Of a DNA stretch of 41,921 nt, positions 31,081 to 39,843 are shown in pieces. Below the pieces are notes generated by a model. The model was not told the DNA's origin. It worked only from the letters and a program-made list of their open reading frames with translations, and ran no database searches. This stretch comes from JBOHBN01 sp050698355 (GTDB taxonomy: Bacteria > Actinomycetota > Actinomycetes > Streptosporangiales > WHST01): NCBI GenBank assembly GCA_050698355.1, contig JBOHBN010000249.1:1-41921 (forward strand), written 5' to 3'. Within the stretch, counting starts at the first letter, position 1, and every line of letters starts with the position of its first letter. The position numbers were made by a program, and so were the translations under genes.

Positions 31081-32750
31081 CGCTGGTCCTCCAGCACGCG
31101 GCGCTCGCCGCCGCCCGGACTATGGTGCAGGTCGAACGCGGGTCGGTCCGAACGTACGCGCGGTAGGCTCTTGAAATTGTGCCGCGGTGGCGGACACGAC
31201 GTCGCCCACTCGAGCCCCCCGCTGTAGCCCCACGGGTCGTCGAGTTCCACCCTCGGTGCCTTCTTCGAGGTGCGCCACACGTTGTAGAAGAACGGCAGCA
31301 TCGAGATGCCCAGAATCAGCGCGCCGATGCTGGAGACCTGGTTTTCGAAGGTGAACCCGTCGCTTGGCAGGTAGTTGGCGTACCGCCGCGGCATGCCGAT
31401 CACACCAAGGTAGTGCTGGATCAGGAACGTGATGTGGAACCCGAAGAACAGCAGCCAGAAGTGCAGCTTGCCGAGCCGCTCGTCCAGCATCTTGCCGGTC
31501 CACTTCGGCCACCAGAAGTAGAAGCCGCCGAACGTCGCGAACACGATCGTGCCGAACAGCACGTAGTGGAAGTGCGCCACCACGAAGTACGAGTCGGAGA
31601 CGTGGAAGTCGAGCGGTGGTGAGGCCAGGATCACGCCGGTGAGCCCGCCGAACAGGAACGTCGTCATGAAGCCCACGGACCACAACATCGGCGTATCGAA
31701 GGTGATCTGCCCTCGCCACATCGTGCCGACCCAGTTGAAGAACTTGATCCCGGTGGGCACCGCGATCAGGAACGTCATGAACGAGAAGAACGGCAGCAGC
31801 ACCCCGCCGGTGACGAACATGTGGTGCGCCCACACGGTCATCGACAGCCCGGCGATGGAGATCGTCGCCGCGATCATGGTGGTGTAGCCGAACAGCGGTT
31901 TGCGGCTGAACACGGGGATGATCTCGGTCACGATGCCGAAGAACGGCAACGCCACGATGTACACCTCGGGGTGACCGAAGAACCAGAACAGGTGCTGCCA
32001 CAGCAGCGCGCCGCCGTTCTGGGCCTCGAAAATCGACATGCCCAGTACCCGGTCCGCCTCCAGGCCGAACAGCGCGGCGGCGAGGACCGGGAAGGCCAAC
32101 AACCCCAGGACGCTGGTGAGCAGGATGTTCCAGGTGAAGATCGGCATCCGGAACATGGTCACGCCCGGGGCGCGCATGGTCAGGATCGTCGTGACGAAGT
32201 TGACCGAGCCGAGGATCGTGCTGAATCCGGCCAGCCCCAGGCCCATCACCCAGAAGTCCGCTCCCAGACCCGGGCTGTGCGAGGCGTCGGTCAGCGGCGC
32301 GTACCCGGTCCAGCCGAAGCTCGCCGCACCGCTCGGGGTGAGGAAGCCCGCCAGGACGATGCACCCGCCGAACAGGAAGAACCAGTAGCTGAGGGTGTTC
32401 AACCGCGGGAACGCCACGTCGGGCGCGCCGATCTGCAGCGGCATGATCTCGTTGGCGAAGCCGGCGAACGTCGGCGTCGCGAACAGCAGCAGCATGATCG
32501 TGCCGTGGATGGTGAACAGCTGGTTGTACTGCTCCTCCGACACGATCTGCAGACCCGGGTCGAACAGCTCCGCGCGCATCAGTAGCGCCATCACGCCCGC
32601 GGTCAGGAAGAAGCAGAAACCCGTGATCAGGTACAGGTGACCGACCTTCTTGTGGTCGGTCGTGGTCAGCCAGTCGACGATCACCGTGCCGAGCGGCTTG
32701 CGCTGCTGCACGCCGCCGGTCGTGGCCTGGTCGGTCGCGGTGTACGTCAT
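31077..32750 (-). CDS. ctaD: Cytochrome c oxidase subunit I
   Basis: The 557-residue protein is the haem-copper catalytic subunit reducing oxygen to water. The haem a ligand His82 lies in TIHGTIMLL. CuB ligands are His260 in FGHPEVY, cross-linked to Tyr264, and His309-His310 in WAHHMF. Further haem histidines lie in VVAHFHYVLFG. The N-terminal TTDHKKVGHLYLITG is typical. After the last helix the C-terminus extends about 50 residues beyond YSGGLEWATSCPPP, more variable than the core. GGAGG lies before the ATG. It is 49 bp downstream of ctaC and coupled to ctaF. Confidence 0.97.
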   Translation of the reverse strand: MTYTATDQATTGGVQQRKPLGTVIVDWLTTTDHKKVGHLYLITGFCFFLTAGVMALLMRAELFDPGLQIVSEEQYNQLFTIHGTIMLLLFATPTFAGFANEIMPLQIGAPDVAFPRLNTLSYWFFLFGGCIVLAGFLTPSGAASFGWTGYAPLTDASHSPGLGADFWVMGLGLAGFSTILGSVNFVTTILTMRAPGVTMFRMPIFTWNILLTSVLGLLAFPVLAAALFGLEADRVLGMSIFEAQNGGALLWQHLFWFFGHPEVYIVALPFFGIVTEIIPVFSRKPLFGYTTMIAATISIAGLSMTVWAHHMFVTGGVLLPFFSFMTFLIAVPTGIKFFNWVGTMWRGQITFDTPMLWSVGFMTTFLFGGLTGVILASPPLDFHVSDSYFVVAHFHYVLFGTIVFATFGGFYFWWPKWTGKMLDERLGKLHFWLLFFGFHITFLIQHYLGVIGMPRRYANYLPSDGFTFENQVSSIGALILGISMLPFFYNVWRTSKKAPRVELDDPWGYSGGLEWATSCPPPRHNFKSLPRVRSDRPAFDLHHSPGGGERRVLEDQR

Positions 32751-32799
32751 GCGGCGACCTCCAATACCCGACTTACGGCGCCAGCGTACTCGCTGCTGC

Positions 32800-33657
32800 T
32801 CATGACCCGCCCTCCGTGGGCTGCTGGGCAGCGGTCTTGTTGATGAACTGCTTGTACTCCGGCCAGCTCACGACCTTGACCTTGAACAGCATCTTGCTGT
32901 GGTTGGCTCCGCAGAGCTCCGCGCACCGGCCGGCGAAGGTGCCCTGCCGGGTCGGCACGACCTGGAACTTGTTGTTCCAGTACGGCTTCTGGTTCTTCGG
33001 CATCTGCCAGTACTGCTTGCCCGGCGGCGGGTCCTTGTACGGCATCACGTCACGCTTGAAGAGGAACGCCGGCACCCAGAACGAGTGGGTGACGTCCTGG
33101 CTGTAGAGGTTGAACTGGACCCGCTTGCCCTTGGGGAGCACGAGTGTGGGTCGCTGGCCCGCGCGACCGATGATGTAGACGCCGTCCTCCATCTGTTGGC
33201 CGTGCACACCGTCGTTCTCGTAATAGAACTTCCAGCTCCACTGGAACGCCACGACGTCGACGAGCACGTCGGGCTTCTTCGAGATGTCGGTCAGCTTCGC
33301 CTCGTCGCGCGCGGTGAAGTAGAAGAAGACCGCGACAATGATGATCGGGATCACCGTGTACAGGGCCTCGATCGGCATGTTGTAGCGGACCTGCGCGGGC
33401 AGGCGATTGTGCTTCTTGCGGTGGAAGATCGACGACCAGATGATCAGGCCCCATACGAGCAAACCGAGGGCCCACGCGGCGATCCACGAGCCCTGCCACA
33501 GCGTCAGCATCCGCTCGGCCTGCTCGGTGGCCGGTAGCGGCATCGCCTGGCGGAGGAACTCGTCCTTGGTGCACGCGGTGAGCGTCACCATGGCCATGGC
33601 GAGCACGGTGAACCGCGCGGTCCAGCGGCGCAGCGGTGAGCGACGCGGAGTGCTCAC
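32800..33657 (-). CDS. ctaC: Cytochrome c oxidase subunit II (lipoprotein)
   Basis: The 285-residue protein has an N-terminal lipoprotein signal (VTLTAC, Cys29), two membrane helices, and an outer CuA domain. CuA ligands are visible as Cys245 and Cys249 (CAELCGANH), His253 and Met256, plus an earlier His in DVTHSFWVP. It receives electrons from cytochrome c or the bc1 complex's cytochrome cc. The start is GTG with GGGGAG six bases upstream; that site overlaps a perfect 14-bp palindrome. It heads the ctaC-ctaD-ctaF operon. Confidence 0.96.
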   Translation of the reverse strand: MSTPRRSPLRRWTARFTVLAMAMVTLTACTKDEFLRQAMPLPATEQAERMLTLWQGSWIAAWALGLLVWGLIIWSSIFHRKKHNRLPAQVRYNMPIEALYTVIPIIIVAVFFYFTARDEAKLTDISKKPDVLVDVVAFQWSWKFYYENDGVHGQQMEDGVYIIGRAGQRPTLVLPKGKRVQFNLYSQDVTHSFWVPAFLFKRDVMPYKDPPPGKQYWQMPKNQKPYWNNKFQVVPTRQGTFAGRCAELCGANHSKMLFKVKVVSWPEYKQFINKTAAQQPTEGGS

Positions 33658-33663
33658 ATCTCC

Positions 33664-33677
33664 CCTTTCGCGAAAGG
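33664..33677 (-). promoter_or_regulatory. Perfect palindrome overlapping the ctaC ribosome-binding site
   Basis: CCTTTCGCGAAAGG is a perfect 14-bp palindrome ending six bases before the ctaC start, so its AAAGG half merges with the AAAGGGGAG ribosome-binding site. It could be a regulator site or an RNA hairpin affecting translation. Confidence 0.5.
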
Positions 33678-33701
33678 CGCCCGAGCGGGGTCGGTCGCGT
33701 C

Positions 33702-33728
33702 GATGACACAGTACTGCTCCGTGTCATC
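33702..33728. promoter_or_regulatory. Inverted repeat upstream of ctaC
   Basis: GATGACAC and GTGTCATC are perfect 8-base arms around 11 bases, between the aat stop and ctaC. It is either an aat terminator or an operator for ctaC. Confidence 0.4.
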
Positions 33729-33775
33729 CAGGGATGCCAAGGGGGGCGCTGCGCCGAGGCCGCCGTGATGGTAGA

Positions 33776-34447
33776 TCAACGAAACGCCGGCGGCAGCGGA
33801 ACCCGCAGCGCGGCGACGAGCAGCTCACCGTAACGGGCGCGGGAAACCTCGACGCAGCCGAGCGAGTCGAGGTGCGGCGTCCACCACTGCACGTCGAGCA
33901 GCCGGCGCGCGTCCGCAGGTTCGCCCGCGCGGAGCAGGTCGACGAGCGCGACCAGGGCCACCTTGGACGCGTCGGTCACGTGGTGAAACATGGACTCGCC
34001 CGCGAACAGCCCGCCCACGGCAATCCCGTACAGGCCGCCGGCGAGGGTGCCATCGGCGTTCCACACCTCGACGCTGTGTGCCCAGCCGAGGTCGAACAGC
34101 CGCCGGTACGCATCCATGATCGGCGGGGTGATCCAGCGACCCTTCCTGCGGGGGTCCGCGCAGGCGGCCACGACGTCGTCGAAGGCGGTGTCGACCCGCA
34201 CCTCGAAGGTGCCTACCGAGCGCCGAAGTGACCGGGACACGTGCAGTCCGTCGAGCGGGATGATCCCCCGCCGCACCGGCGACCACCAGCCCACGCTGCG
34301 GCGCACCGGCATCGGGAAAAGACCGCGGCGGTAGGCGGCCAGCAGCGTTCCGGGGGCGAGGTCAGCTCCTACCCCGACGAGCTCGTCGGGACCGGCAGTG
34401 GCGGGGTCCGGCAGCTCCCACGCGGTCGGCGGTGGCTCGACCGGCAC
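33776..34447 (-). CDS. aat: Leucyl/phenylalanyl-tRNA-protein transferase
   Basis: The 223-residue enzyme adds Leu or Phe to proteins with N-terminal basic residues, marking them for ClpS/ClpP degradation. Family motifs are visible: LLAAYRRGLFPMP, WWSPVRRGIIPLD, ITPPIMDAYRRL, GWAHSVEVW, GGLYGIAVGGLFAGESMFH and LLDVQWWTPHLDSLG. The start is a GTG with a poor ribosome-binding site, 15 bp after the adenosine kinase stop, so the two may be co-transcribed. Length is normal for the family. Confidence 0.95.
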   Translation of the reverse strand: MPVEPPPTAWELPDPATAGPDELVGVGADLAPGTLLAAYRRGLFPMPVRRSVGWWSPVRRGIIPLDGLHVSRSLRRSVGTFEVRVDTAFDDVVAACADPRRKGRWITPPIMDAYRRLFDLGWAHSVEVWNADGTLAGGLYGIAVGGLFAGESMFHHVTDASKVALVALVDLLRAGEPADARRLLDVQWWTPHLDSLGCVEVSRARYGELLVAALRVPLPPAFR

Positions 34448-34462
34448 CGGGTCAATCCCGCA

Positions 34463-35458
34463 TCAGCGACTGCCGGCCTCCACCGCGCTGAGGTGCGGCT
34501 CGATCTCGGCGGCGGCGGCCTCGCCGAAGGCCTCCGCGAAGCGCTTGACGAAGTCGGCCGGCTTGAACTCGTAGTCCTGCGGCCCCATGACCTCGAGCAC
34601 GTAGCTGGCGAGCAGCGAACCGAGCTGCGCGCAGCGCTCGACGCCCATCTGCCAGGACAGCCCGGCGAGGAATCCAGCGCGGAAACCGTCACCGACACCG
34701 GTCGGGTCGGCGATGCGCTGTACGGGCGCCGCCCGCACGAACAGGGGGTCCGTGCCCGCCCGGTCCACGCGCACGCCGTCCTTGCCCAGCGTCGTCACCC
34801 GGGTGCCGACCCGGCGCAGGATCTCCTCGGCGCTCCATCCCGTCTTCTGCTCGGTGAGCGACGCCTCGTACTCGTTGGTGAACAGGTAGGTCGCGCCGTC
34901 CACCAGGTCACGGATGCCGTCGCCGTCCATGAAGGCGAGCTGCTGGCTGCAGTCGGCCAGGAATGGGTAGCCGTTGTCGCGGCACTCGCGGGTGTGGCCG
35001 AGCATGCCGTCCGGGTCGCTGGCACCGATCACGACGAGATCGAGGCCACCGTGGCTCTCGGCGATCGAGCGCAGCCGCACCTCGCCGGTCTCGGCCATCG
35101 CCCCGGAGTAGAAGGTCGCGATCTGGGCGTTGTCGTCATCGACGGTGGAGATGAACCGCGCGGTGTGCCGGGTGTCGGACGTACGCACCGAGCCGATGTC
35201 GACGCCGTGCTCCTCCAGCCATGCCCCGTACTCGGCGAAGTCGCGACCGACGGCACCGACGAGAATCGGGCGAAGGCCGAGGCACCCCATGCCGAACGTG
35301 ATGTTCGCCGCCACCCCGCCGCGACGGATCTCGAGGTTGTCGACAAGGAAGGACAGCGAGATCTTGTCGAGCTGCTCGACGACGAGGGAATCGGCGAACC
35401 GCCCGTCGAACCGCATCAGGTTGTCAGTCGCGATCGAGCCAGAAACGGCGATCTGCAC
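34463..35458 (-). CDS. adoK: Adenosine kinase, PfkB family
   Basis: The 331-residue protein phosphorylates adenosine to AMP. It closely resembles the mycobacterial enzyme encoded beside ctaC, as I recall it: IAVSGSIATDNLMRF, LSFLVDNLEIRRGGVAANI, YLFTNEYEASL, and the PfkB anion-hole motif DPTGVGDGFRAGF. The GTG at 35458 was chosen over an upstream start because GAGGGAG precedes it and homology begins here. Its place between erpA and ctaC is a conserved actinobacterial neighbourhood. Confidence 0.92.
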   Translation of the reverse strand: MQIAVSGSIATDNLMRFDGRFADSLVVEQLDKISLSFLVDNLEIRRGGVAANITFGMGCLGLRPILVGAVGRDFAEYGAWLEEHGVDIGSVRTSDTRHTARFISTVDDDNAQIATFYSGAMAETGEVRLRSIAESHGGLDLVVIGASDPDGMLGHTRECRDNGYPFLADCSQQLAFMDGDGIRDLVDGATYLFTNEYEASLTEQKTGWSAEEILRRVGTRVTTLGKDGVRVDRAGTDPLFVRAAPVQRIADPTGVGDGFRAGFLAGLSWQMGVERCAQLGSLLASYVLEVMGPQDYEFKPADFVKRFAEAFGEAAAAEIEPHLSAVEAGSR

Positions 35459-35595
35459 GGGCGCTCCCTCGAGTCGACGGCAGGTGCGAAGAACCATGAG
35501 TCTTCCAGGTTCCGCCGCAGTTCCCAAATGCGAGCGCCTGTGCGAGCTGACCGGGAGTGAGCGCTCAGCGGCTTCTCAGCGGCCGCATACGGGGG

Positions 35596-35982
35596 TCAGT
35601 GGAAGGAGTCGCCGCAGGCGCAGGACCCGGTCGCGTTCGGGTTGTCGATCGTGAATCCCTGCCGCTCGATGGTGTCGGCGAAGTCGATGACGGCGCCCTG
35701 CAGGTACGGCACGCTCATCCGGTCGACGACCACGCGTACGCCACCGAACTCCTTGGTGTCGTCGCCGTCGAACTCGCGCTCGTCGAAGAACAGCTGGTAG
35801 CGCAGCCCGGAGCAGCCGCCCGGCTGTACCGCCACCCGGAGCGCCAAGTCGGTGCGGCCCTCCTGCTCGAGCAGGCTCTTGACCTTGCTCGCCGCGATAT
35901 CGCTGAGCTGCACGCCGCCAGGAGCACTCTGCTCGGCGTCCTGCTCAGGCGTCTGGGCAGTGGTCTGGTGCTGGACCGTCAT
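35596..35982 (-). CDS. erpA: Iron-sulfur cluster insertion protein, HesB/IscA/ErpA family
   Basis: The 128-residue A-type carrier delivers Fe-S clusters to target enzymes. The three conserved cysteines are present in GGCSGLRY and in SCACGDSF near the end. The N-terminal 22 residues are a polar extension, then LSDIAASKVKSLLEQEG opens the domain. The ATG at 35982 is preceded by GGGGAGC. The 259-bp region between it and pspAB holds no gene; it contains a TTGACC box on this strand that could be part of its promoter. Confidence 0.93.
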   Translation of the reverse strand: MTVQHQTTAQTPEQDAEQSAPGGVQLSDIAASKVKSLLEQEGRTDLALRVAVQPGGCSGLRYQLFFDEREFDGDDTKEFGGVRVVVDRMSVPYLQGAVIDFADTIERQGFTIDNPNATGSCACGDSFH

Positions 35983-36241
35983 CGCGTCGCTCCCCAAAGG
36001 GCCGGGTTCTTCCTCGTTTCGCACGGGCGACCCTGCATGGCCACCGCATTCCCCATCGTCGCACAGGAATCGGTCAACTGTGCACCTGCGGCGCGGCGCC
36101 GGTACGCACAGCGGGGCGACGGTGACGCTTGTGGAAGGCTGGTCGCGGATGGGCGGCACGGGGCCGGACCCGTGCCGAACAGCAGACGCGGGTCCGGCGC
36201 AGGAAGGACGGGACCCCAGCTAGCCAGGGCCATGCAGCGGC

Positions 36242-36811
36242 TCAGAGGCCCGGGGCGGCCCACACGGGGAACCAGCGGCTGGTGTCCTGCTCGACGCGCA
36301 GGTCGTCGGCGACCTGGTCCTTCACCTGCAGCTCCAGCACGCTGTTGCGCTGTTCCGGAGCGGTGGGTGCGAACGGGTAGAACGAGCCCTGCTTGTACAG
36401 GTACACCAGGCCGAGCCTGCGCCCGTCCGGGTGCTCGAACCCGACCAGCGAGCACAGCAGCGCCGGCCCGAAGCCGTGCGCCTCCAGCGTGGAGTTCACG
36501 GCGTGCAGGTCGGTGACGAGACCGGTCGTGTCCTGCGGGTCGTGGCGGCACACCAGCCAGGTGTAACCGTAGTTGTCGGTGCTCTTCTCCACCTTCGGGC
36601 CCTGGTCGGCGTCGAGCAGCTCGGTGACGTCGGACTGGGTCTGGTAGAAGGCCTGCCCCTCCATCTCCCGGTAGCAGACCGACCCCACGCCGGTGGGTAC
36701 GAAGCCCATCGCCGCCTGCAGCGTCAGCGCGGCACCGGACAGGCCGAACAGCTGGTCCAGGTTCGGCCTGGCCGGCTTGGTGCGCCCGAGTATGACGTCG
36801 AGCAGTCCCAC
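36242..36811 (-). CDS. pspAB: PspA-associated protein PspAB
   Basis: The 189-residue protein has the PspAB signature from its start, MGLLDVILGRTKPARPNLDQL, spanning (in parts) LTLQAAMGFVPTGVGSVCYR, YTWLVCRHDP, GLVTDLHAVNS, FGPALLCSLVGF and RWFPVWAAPGL. PspAB is a soluble partner of the actinobacterial phage-shock system with unknown biochemistry. It starts 2 bp after the htpX stop and ends the operon. Confidence 0.92.
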   Translation of the reverse strand: MGLLDVILGRTKPARPNLDQLFGLSGAALTLQAAMGFVPTGVGSVCYREMEGQAFYQTQSDVTELLDADQGPKVEKSTDNYGYTWLVCRHDPQDTTGLVTDLHAVNSTLEAHGFGPALLCSLVGFEHPDGRRLGLVYLYKQGSFYPFAPTAPEQRNSVLELQVKDQVADDLRVEQDTSRWFPVWAAPGL

Positions 36812-36813
36812 CG

Positions 36814-37890
36814 CTACCGGACTCCAGGCGGCGCGTAGCCCCCGCCCGGCTCCGACTGGCGGTCCGTACCGGGGACATCGGGGTGCCCCGATTCGCCCTG
36901 CACCGGGGTACTGGGCTGCCCGATGCCGGGCACCTGGTCGTAGCCGCCGGGCCCGCGCTGCTCGCCCGGCGCGACCTCGCCCAGCTGGCTCGAGATCTGA
37001 GCCAGCTGCTGCAGCCGCTTCTCGAGCGACGGGTGCGTCGAGAACAGGGTGGAGAAGCTGAAGCCCTTGCTCTTCAGCGGAGCGAAGAAGAACGCGTTGT
37101 ACGCCTCGGCCTTGCGCAGGTCCTTCTGCGGCACCGACCGCATCTGGCCGGAGACCTTCTGCAACGCGCTCGCCAGCGCGCTCGGGCGGCCGGTGAGCTG
37201 CACACCCGCCCGATCCGCGGCGAGCTCGCGGTAGCGCGACAGCGCCCTGATCAGCAGGAAGCTGATCGCGTAGACCAGGACGCCGATCAGGACCATGCCC
37301 ATCATGGCGAGCGCCACGGCGGCGCCGTTCTGGTCGCGGTTGCCGCCACCGAACGCCATACCCCAGAACGCCATGCGGGCGAGCATTCCGGCGAGGATGC
37401 CGAGGAAGGACGCGATGGTCATCACCGCGACGTCACGGTGCGCGACGTGCGAGAGCTCGTGGGCGAGCACGCCCTCCAGCTCCTGCTGGTCGAGCTGCCG
37501 CATCATGCCGGTGCTGGCACACACGACGGCCTTCTTCGGGCTGCGTCCGATCGCGAACGCGTTGGGGATCGAGCTGTCGGCGATGGCCACCTGGGGCTTC
37601 GGCATATTGGCCATCGCGCAGAGCCGGTCGATGGTCGCGTGCAGCTCCGGTGCCTGCTCGCGGGTGACGACCCGCCCTCGCATGGCCGCGAGCGCGATCT
37701 TGTCGGAGAACAGGAACTGCACGGCGAGCAGTACCGCCGCGATCGCGATCACCCAGATCCATCCGCCGCCGCGCCAGAACAGCGCGACGAGACCCACGAT
37801 GAACGCGGTGTAGACGAGCCCGAGCAGAAACATGGTGAGGCCCATACGGGCGACTAGGCCTCTGTCTGGGGCAAAACGTGTCTGAGCCAT
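36814..37890 (-). CDS. htpX: Zinc metalloprotease HtpX
   Basis: The 358-residue membrane peptidase (M48 family) degrades damaged membrane proteins. The zinc motif HELSH lies at 144-148 within VLAHELSHVAHRD, and the third ligand is the Glu of YRELAADRAGV. Two helices precede the catalytic part and two follow it. A Gly/Pro-rich tail of about 50 residues follows the domain. It lies between pspAA and pspAB in a four-gene envelope-stress operon. Confidence 0.95.
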   Translation of the reverse strand: MAQTRFAPDRGLVARMGLTMFLLGLVYTAFIVGLVALFWRGGGWIWVIAIAAVLLAVQFLFSDKIALAAMRGRVVTREQAPELHATIDRLCAMANMPKPQVAIADSSIPNAFAIGRSPKKAVVCASTGMMRQLDQQELEGVLAHELSHVAHRDVAVMTIASFLGILAGMLARMAFWGMAFGGGNRDQNGAAVALAMMGMVLIGVLVYAISFLLIRALSRYRELAADRAGVQLTGRPSALASALQKVSGQMRSVPQKDLRKAEAYNAFFFAPLKSKGFSFSTLFSTHPSLEKRLQQLAQISSQLGEVAPGEQRGPGGYDQVPGIGQPSTPVQGESGHPDVPGTDRQSEPGGGYAPPGVR

Positions 37891-37902
37891 AGCATGCTCC
37901 CG

Positions 37903-38181
37903 CTAGCCGGGGATGAGTCCCTCCTCCTGCAACATCTCCGCCACCTCGGACAGGTTCGCGTCCTCTGGCGGCAACAGTGCGTCTGATGGGACTAACGCAT
38001 CATCGGGCAGTTTTGTGCCTACGGAGCGCACCTTCGTCGCCAGCGCTGTCATCGCAGTACGGAACGCAACCTCGTCACCGGCGTCGACGGCCCGCTGCAG
38101 GTCGTTGTCCAGCGAGTTGAGGCCGTCGACCTCGCCGTCGCCGACGTCGTACTGGTTGTCGCCGAGAATCCGGACGATCAT
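37903..38181 (-). CDS. pspAA: PspA-associated protein PspAA
   Basis: The 92-residue protein matches PspAA: MIVRILGDNQYDV at the start, LNSLDNDLQRAVDAGDE, and LPDDALVPSDALLPP before the end. It is a small soluble partner of PspA in actinobacteria and related lineages. The ATG overlaps the pspA TGA by four bases (ATGA), showing translational coupling. It precedes htpX by 12 bp. Confidence 0.93.
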   Translation of the reverse strand: MIVRILGDNQYDVGDGEVDGLNSLDNDLQRAVDAGDEVAFRTAMTALATKVRSVGTKLPDDALVPSDALLPPEDANLSEVAEMLQEEGLIPG

Positions 38182-38996
38182 GCGCCCTCCCCCGGTTTGG
38201 CCGAGCGCTCCGGCTGCTCGGTCGGCTGCCCCGCCGACTGCGCCTGCTGCTGGTCGCTCTCGGCCTGCGCGCTGCCGAGCTCCTTCGGCGACTCACCGCT
38301 GGTGATCTCGGTGCGCATCTGCTGCAGCTCGCGCTCGACCTGGGAGTCGCTGGACAGCTGGTTGAGCTCCGACTCGATGTTGTCCGGCTGGCTGCCGGTC
38401 ACGTCGTCGAGCGCTCCGGACGCCATCAGCTCGTCGAGGGCACCGGCGCGGGCCTGCATCGTCGCGGTCTTGTCCTCGGCGCGCTGGATGGCCAGACCGA
38501 CGTCACCCATCTCCTCCGACACCCCGGAGAAGGCCTCGTTGATCCGCGTCTGTGCCTCGGCGGCGTTGTAGGTGGCCTTGACCGTCTCCTTGCGGGTGCG
38601 GAAGGCGTCGACCTTGGCCTGCAGCCGCTGGGAGGCGCCGGTGAGCTTCTCCTCCTCGCCCTGGAGCTGGGTGTGCTGCTCCTGGAGGCTGGTCAGCTGC
38701 TGGGACAGGCCGGAGCGCCGCGTCAGCGCCTCACGGGCGAGGTCCTCACGCCCCTGGCTCATCGCCGTCTTCGCCTGGCCGGCCAGCTTGTCCGCCGACT
38801 GCTGGAGTTGGTTCATCTGGAGCTCGAGACGCTTACGGGAGGTCGCGACGTCGGCGACGCCCCTGCGTACCTTCTGCAGCAGCTCGAGCTGCTTCTGGTA
38901 CGAGTAGTCCAGCGTCTCGCGGGGGTCCTCCGCCCGGTCCGCCAGCTTGTTCGCCTTGGAGCGGAAGATCGTCGTGAAACGGTTGATCAGGCCCAT
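38178..38996 (-). CDS. pspA: Phage shock protein A (PspA/IM30)
   Basis: The 272-residue protein is a coiled-coil membrane-stress effector that assembles on damaged membranes. It begins MGLINRFTTIFRSKANKLAD, with the amphipathic membrane helix, followed by DPRETLDYSYQKQLELLQKVRRGVA in part and long heptad regions. The last 60 residues are Gln/Glu/Pro-rich and probably disordered, a common actinobacterial extension. It heads the operon with pspAA, htpX and pspAB. The 150-bp upstream region shows a 21-bp-spaced direct repeat. Confidence 0.96.
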   Translation of the reverse strand: MGLINRFTTIFRSKANKLADRAEDPRETLDYSYQKQLELLQKVRRGVADVATSRKRLELQMNQLQQSADKLAGQAKTAMSQGREDLAREALTRRSGLSQQLTSLQEQHTQLQGEEEKLTGASQRLQAKVDAFRTRKETVKATYNAAEAQTRINEAFSGVSEEMGDVGLAIQRAEDKTATMQARAGALDELMASGALDDVTGSQPDNIESELNQLSSDSQVERELQQMRTEITSGESPKELGSAQAESDQQQAQSAGQPTEQPERSAKPGEGA

Positions 38997-39021
38997 CTGC
39001 CGTGTAGCCCCCTTTGTCTGG

Positions 39022-39052
39022 CGCTGGCACTATTTGTGTTACCGCTGGCACT
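39022..39052 (-). promoter_or_regulatory. Direct repeats upstream of pspA
   Basis: CGCTGGCACT occurs at 39022-39031 and 39043-39052, exactly 21 bases apart, or two helical turns, about 25-56 bases before the pspA start. This suggests paired sites for one regulator. Mycobacterial psp genes are controlled by ClgR; I could not confirm that motif here. Confidence 0.55.
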
Positions 39053-39134
39053 GTCGGATCCGATGTCTTTGGCCCAAGCCTAGGCCAGCAGGCGCTCGAG
39101 CGGGGAGCCAGATAGCCCGATCTCCTGCAATGGC

Positions 39135-39147
39135 TACCCTAGCCCCG
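39135..39147 (+). promoter_or_regulatory. -10 box for leaderless DUF3043 transcript
   Basis: TACCCT at 39135-39140 is followed by six bases and the GTG at 39147, with no ribosome-binding site between. This is the geometry of a leaderless transcript. Confidence 0.5.
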
Positions 39148-39791
39148 TGTTCCGACGTCGCTCCAGTAGCCAGCAGCCCGCGCCCGAGGAAGAACAACAT
39201 CACGATCAGGACACGAAGGGGGCGACGGCCAAGGGGCGACCCACGCCCAAGAGGCGGGAGGCCGAGCGCCACCGCCGCACGTACGTCCAGGCGCCGAAGG
39301 ACCGCAAGGAGGCGGCCCAACGGCTGCGCGAGCGCCAGCGCGGCGGCCGCCAGGACCACGTGCGCGCGATGCGCGGCGGCGACGAAAGCAAGCTGCCCCC
39401 GCGCGACGCCGGGCCCGTGCGGCGCCTGGTTCGCGACGTCGTCGACTCCCGCCGCGGCGCCGGCAGCTACTTCCTGATCATCACGCTCGTCGTGCTCATT
39501 GTGCAGATCCTGCTGTCGGTAGCGACCAGCAACCACATGCTCAGCGCGGCGACCTCGGCGCGGATCCAGCTGTTCTTGATGTACGCCTGGTACCTGTCCA
39601 TCGTGTTCGTCGCGATCGACTCGTTCATCCTCGTACGCCGGATGAAGGCGATGGTCCGCGAGCGGCACCCGGACGCCAACGAGCGCGGCCTCACCATGTA
39701 CGCGGTCATGCGTGCACTGCAGATCCGCCGCCTGCGGCTGCCCCCGGCGAAGGTCAAGCCCGGCGACGAGGTGCGCGGGCCATCCGACTAG
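39147..39791 (+). CDS. DUF3043 family membrane protein
   Basis: The 214-residue protein matches DUF3043. A long basic, disordered N-terminus contains GRPTPKRREAERHRRTY; then comes LPPRDAGPVRRLVRDVVDSRR, two membrane helices (YFLIITLVVLIVQILLSVA and LFLMYAWYLSIVFVAIDSF), and ERGLTMYAVMRALQIRRLRLP at the end. It is widespread in actinomycetes next to pspA or erpA and has no known function. The GTG start has no ribosome-binding site but a -10 box at leaderless spacing. It is divergent from pspA. Confidence 0.88.
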   Translation: MFRRRSSSQQPAPEEEQHHDQDTKGATAKGRPTPKRREAERHRRTYVQAPKDRKEAAQRLRERQRGGRQDHVRAMRGGDESKLPPRDAGPVRRLVRDVVDSRRGAGSYFLIITLVVLIVQILLSVATSNHMLSAATSARIQLFLMYAWYLSIVFVAIDSFILVRRMKAMVRERHPDANERGLTMYAVMRALQIRRLRLPPAKVKPGDEVRGPSD

Positions 39792-39843
39792 CGAGCGCCA
39801 CTGTCCCGACCTCCCCCGCCGACCCATCCCCGCTGGCCTTTCC

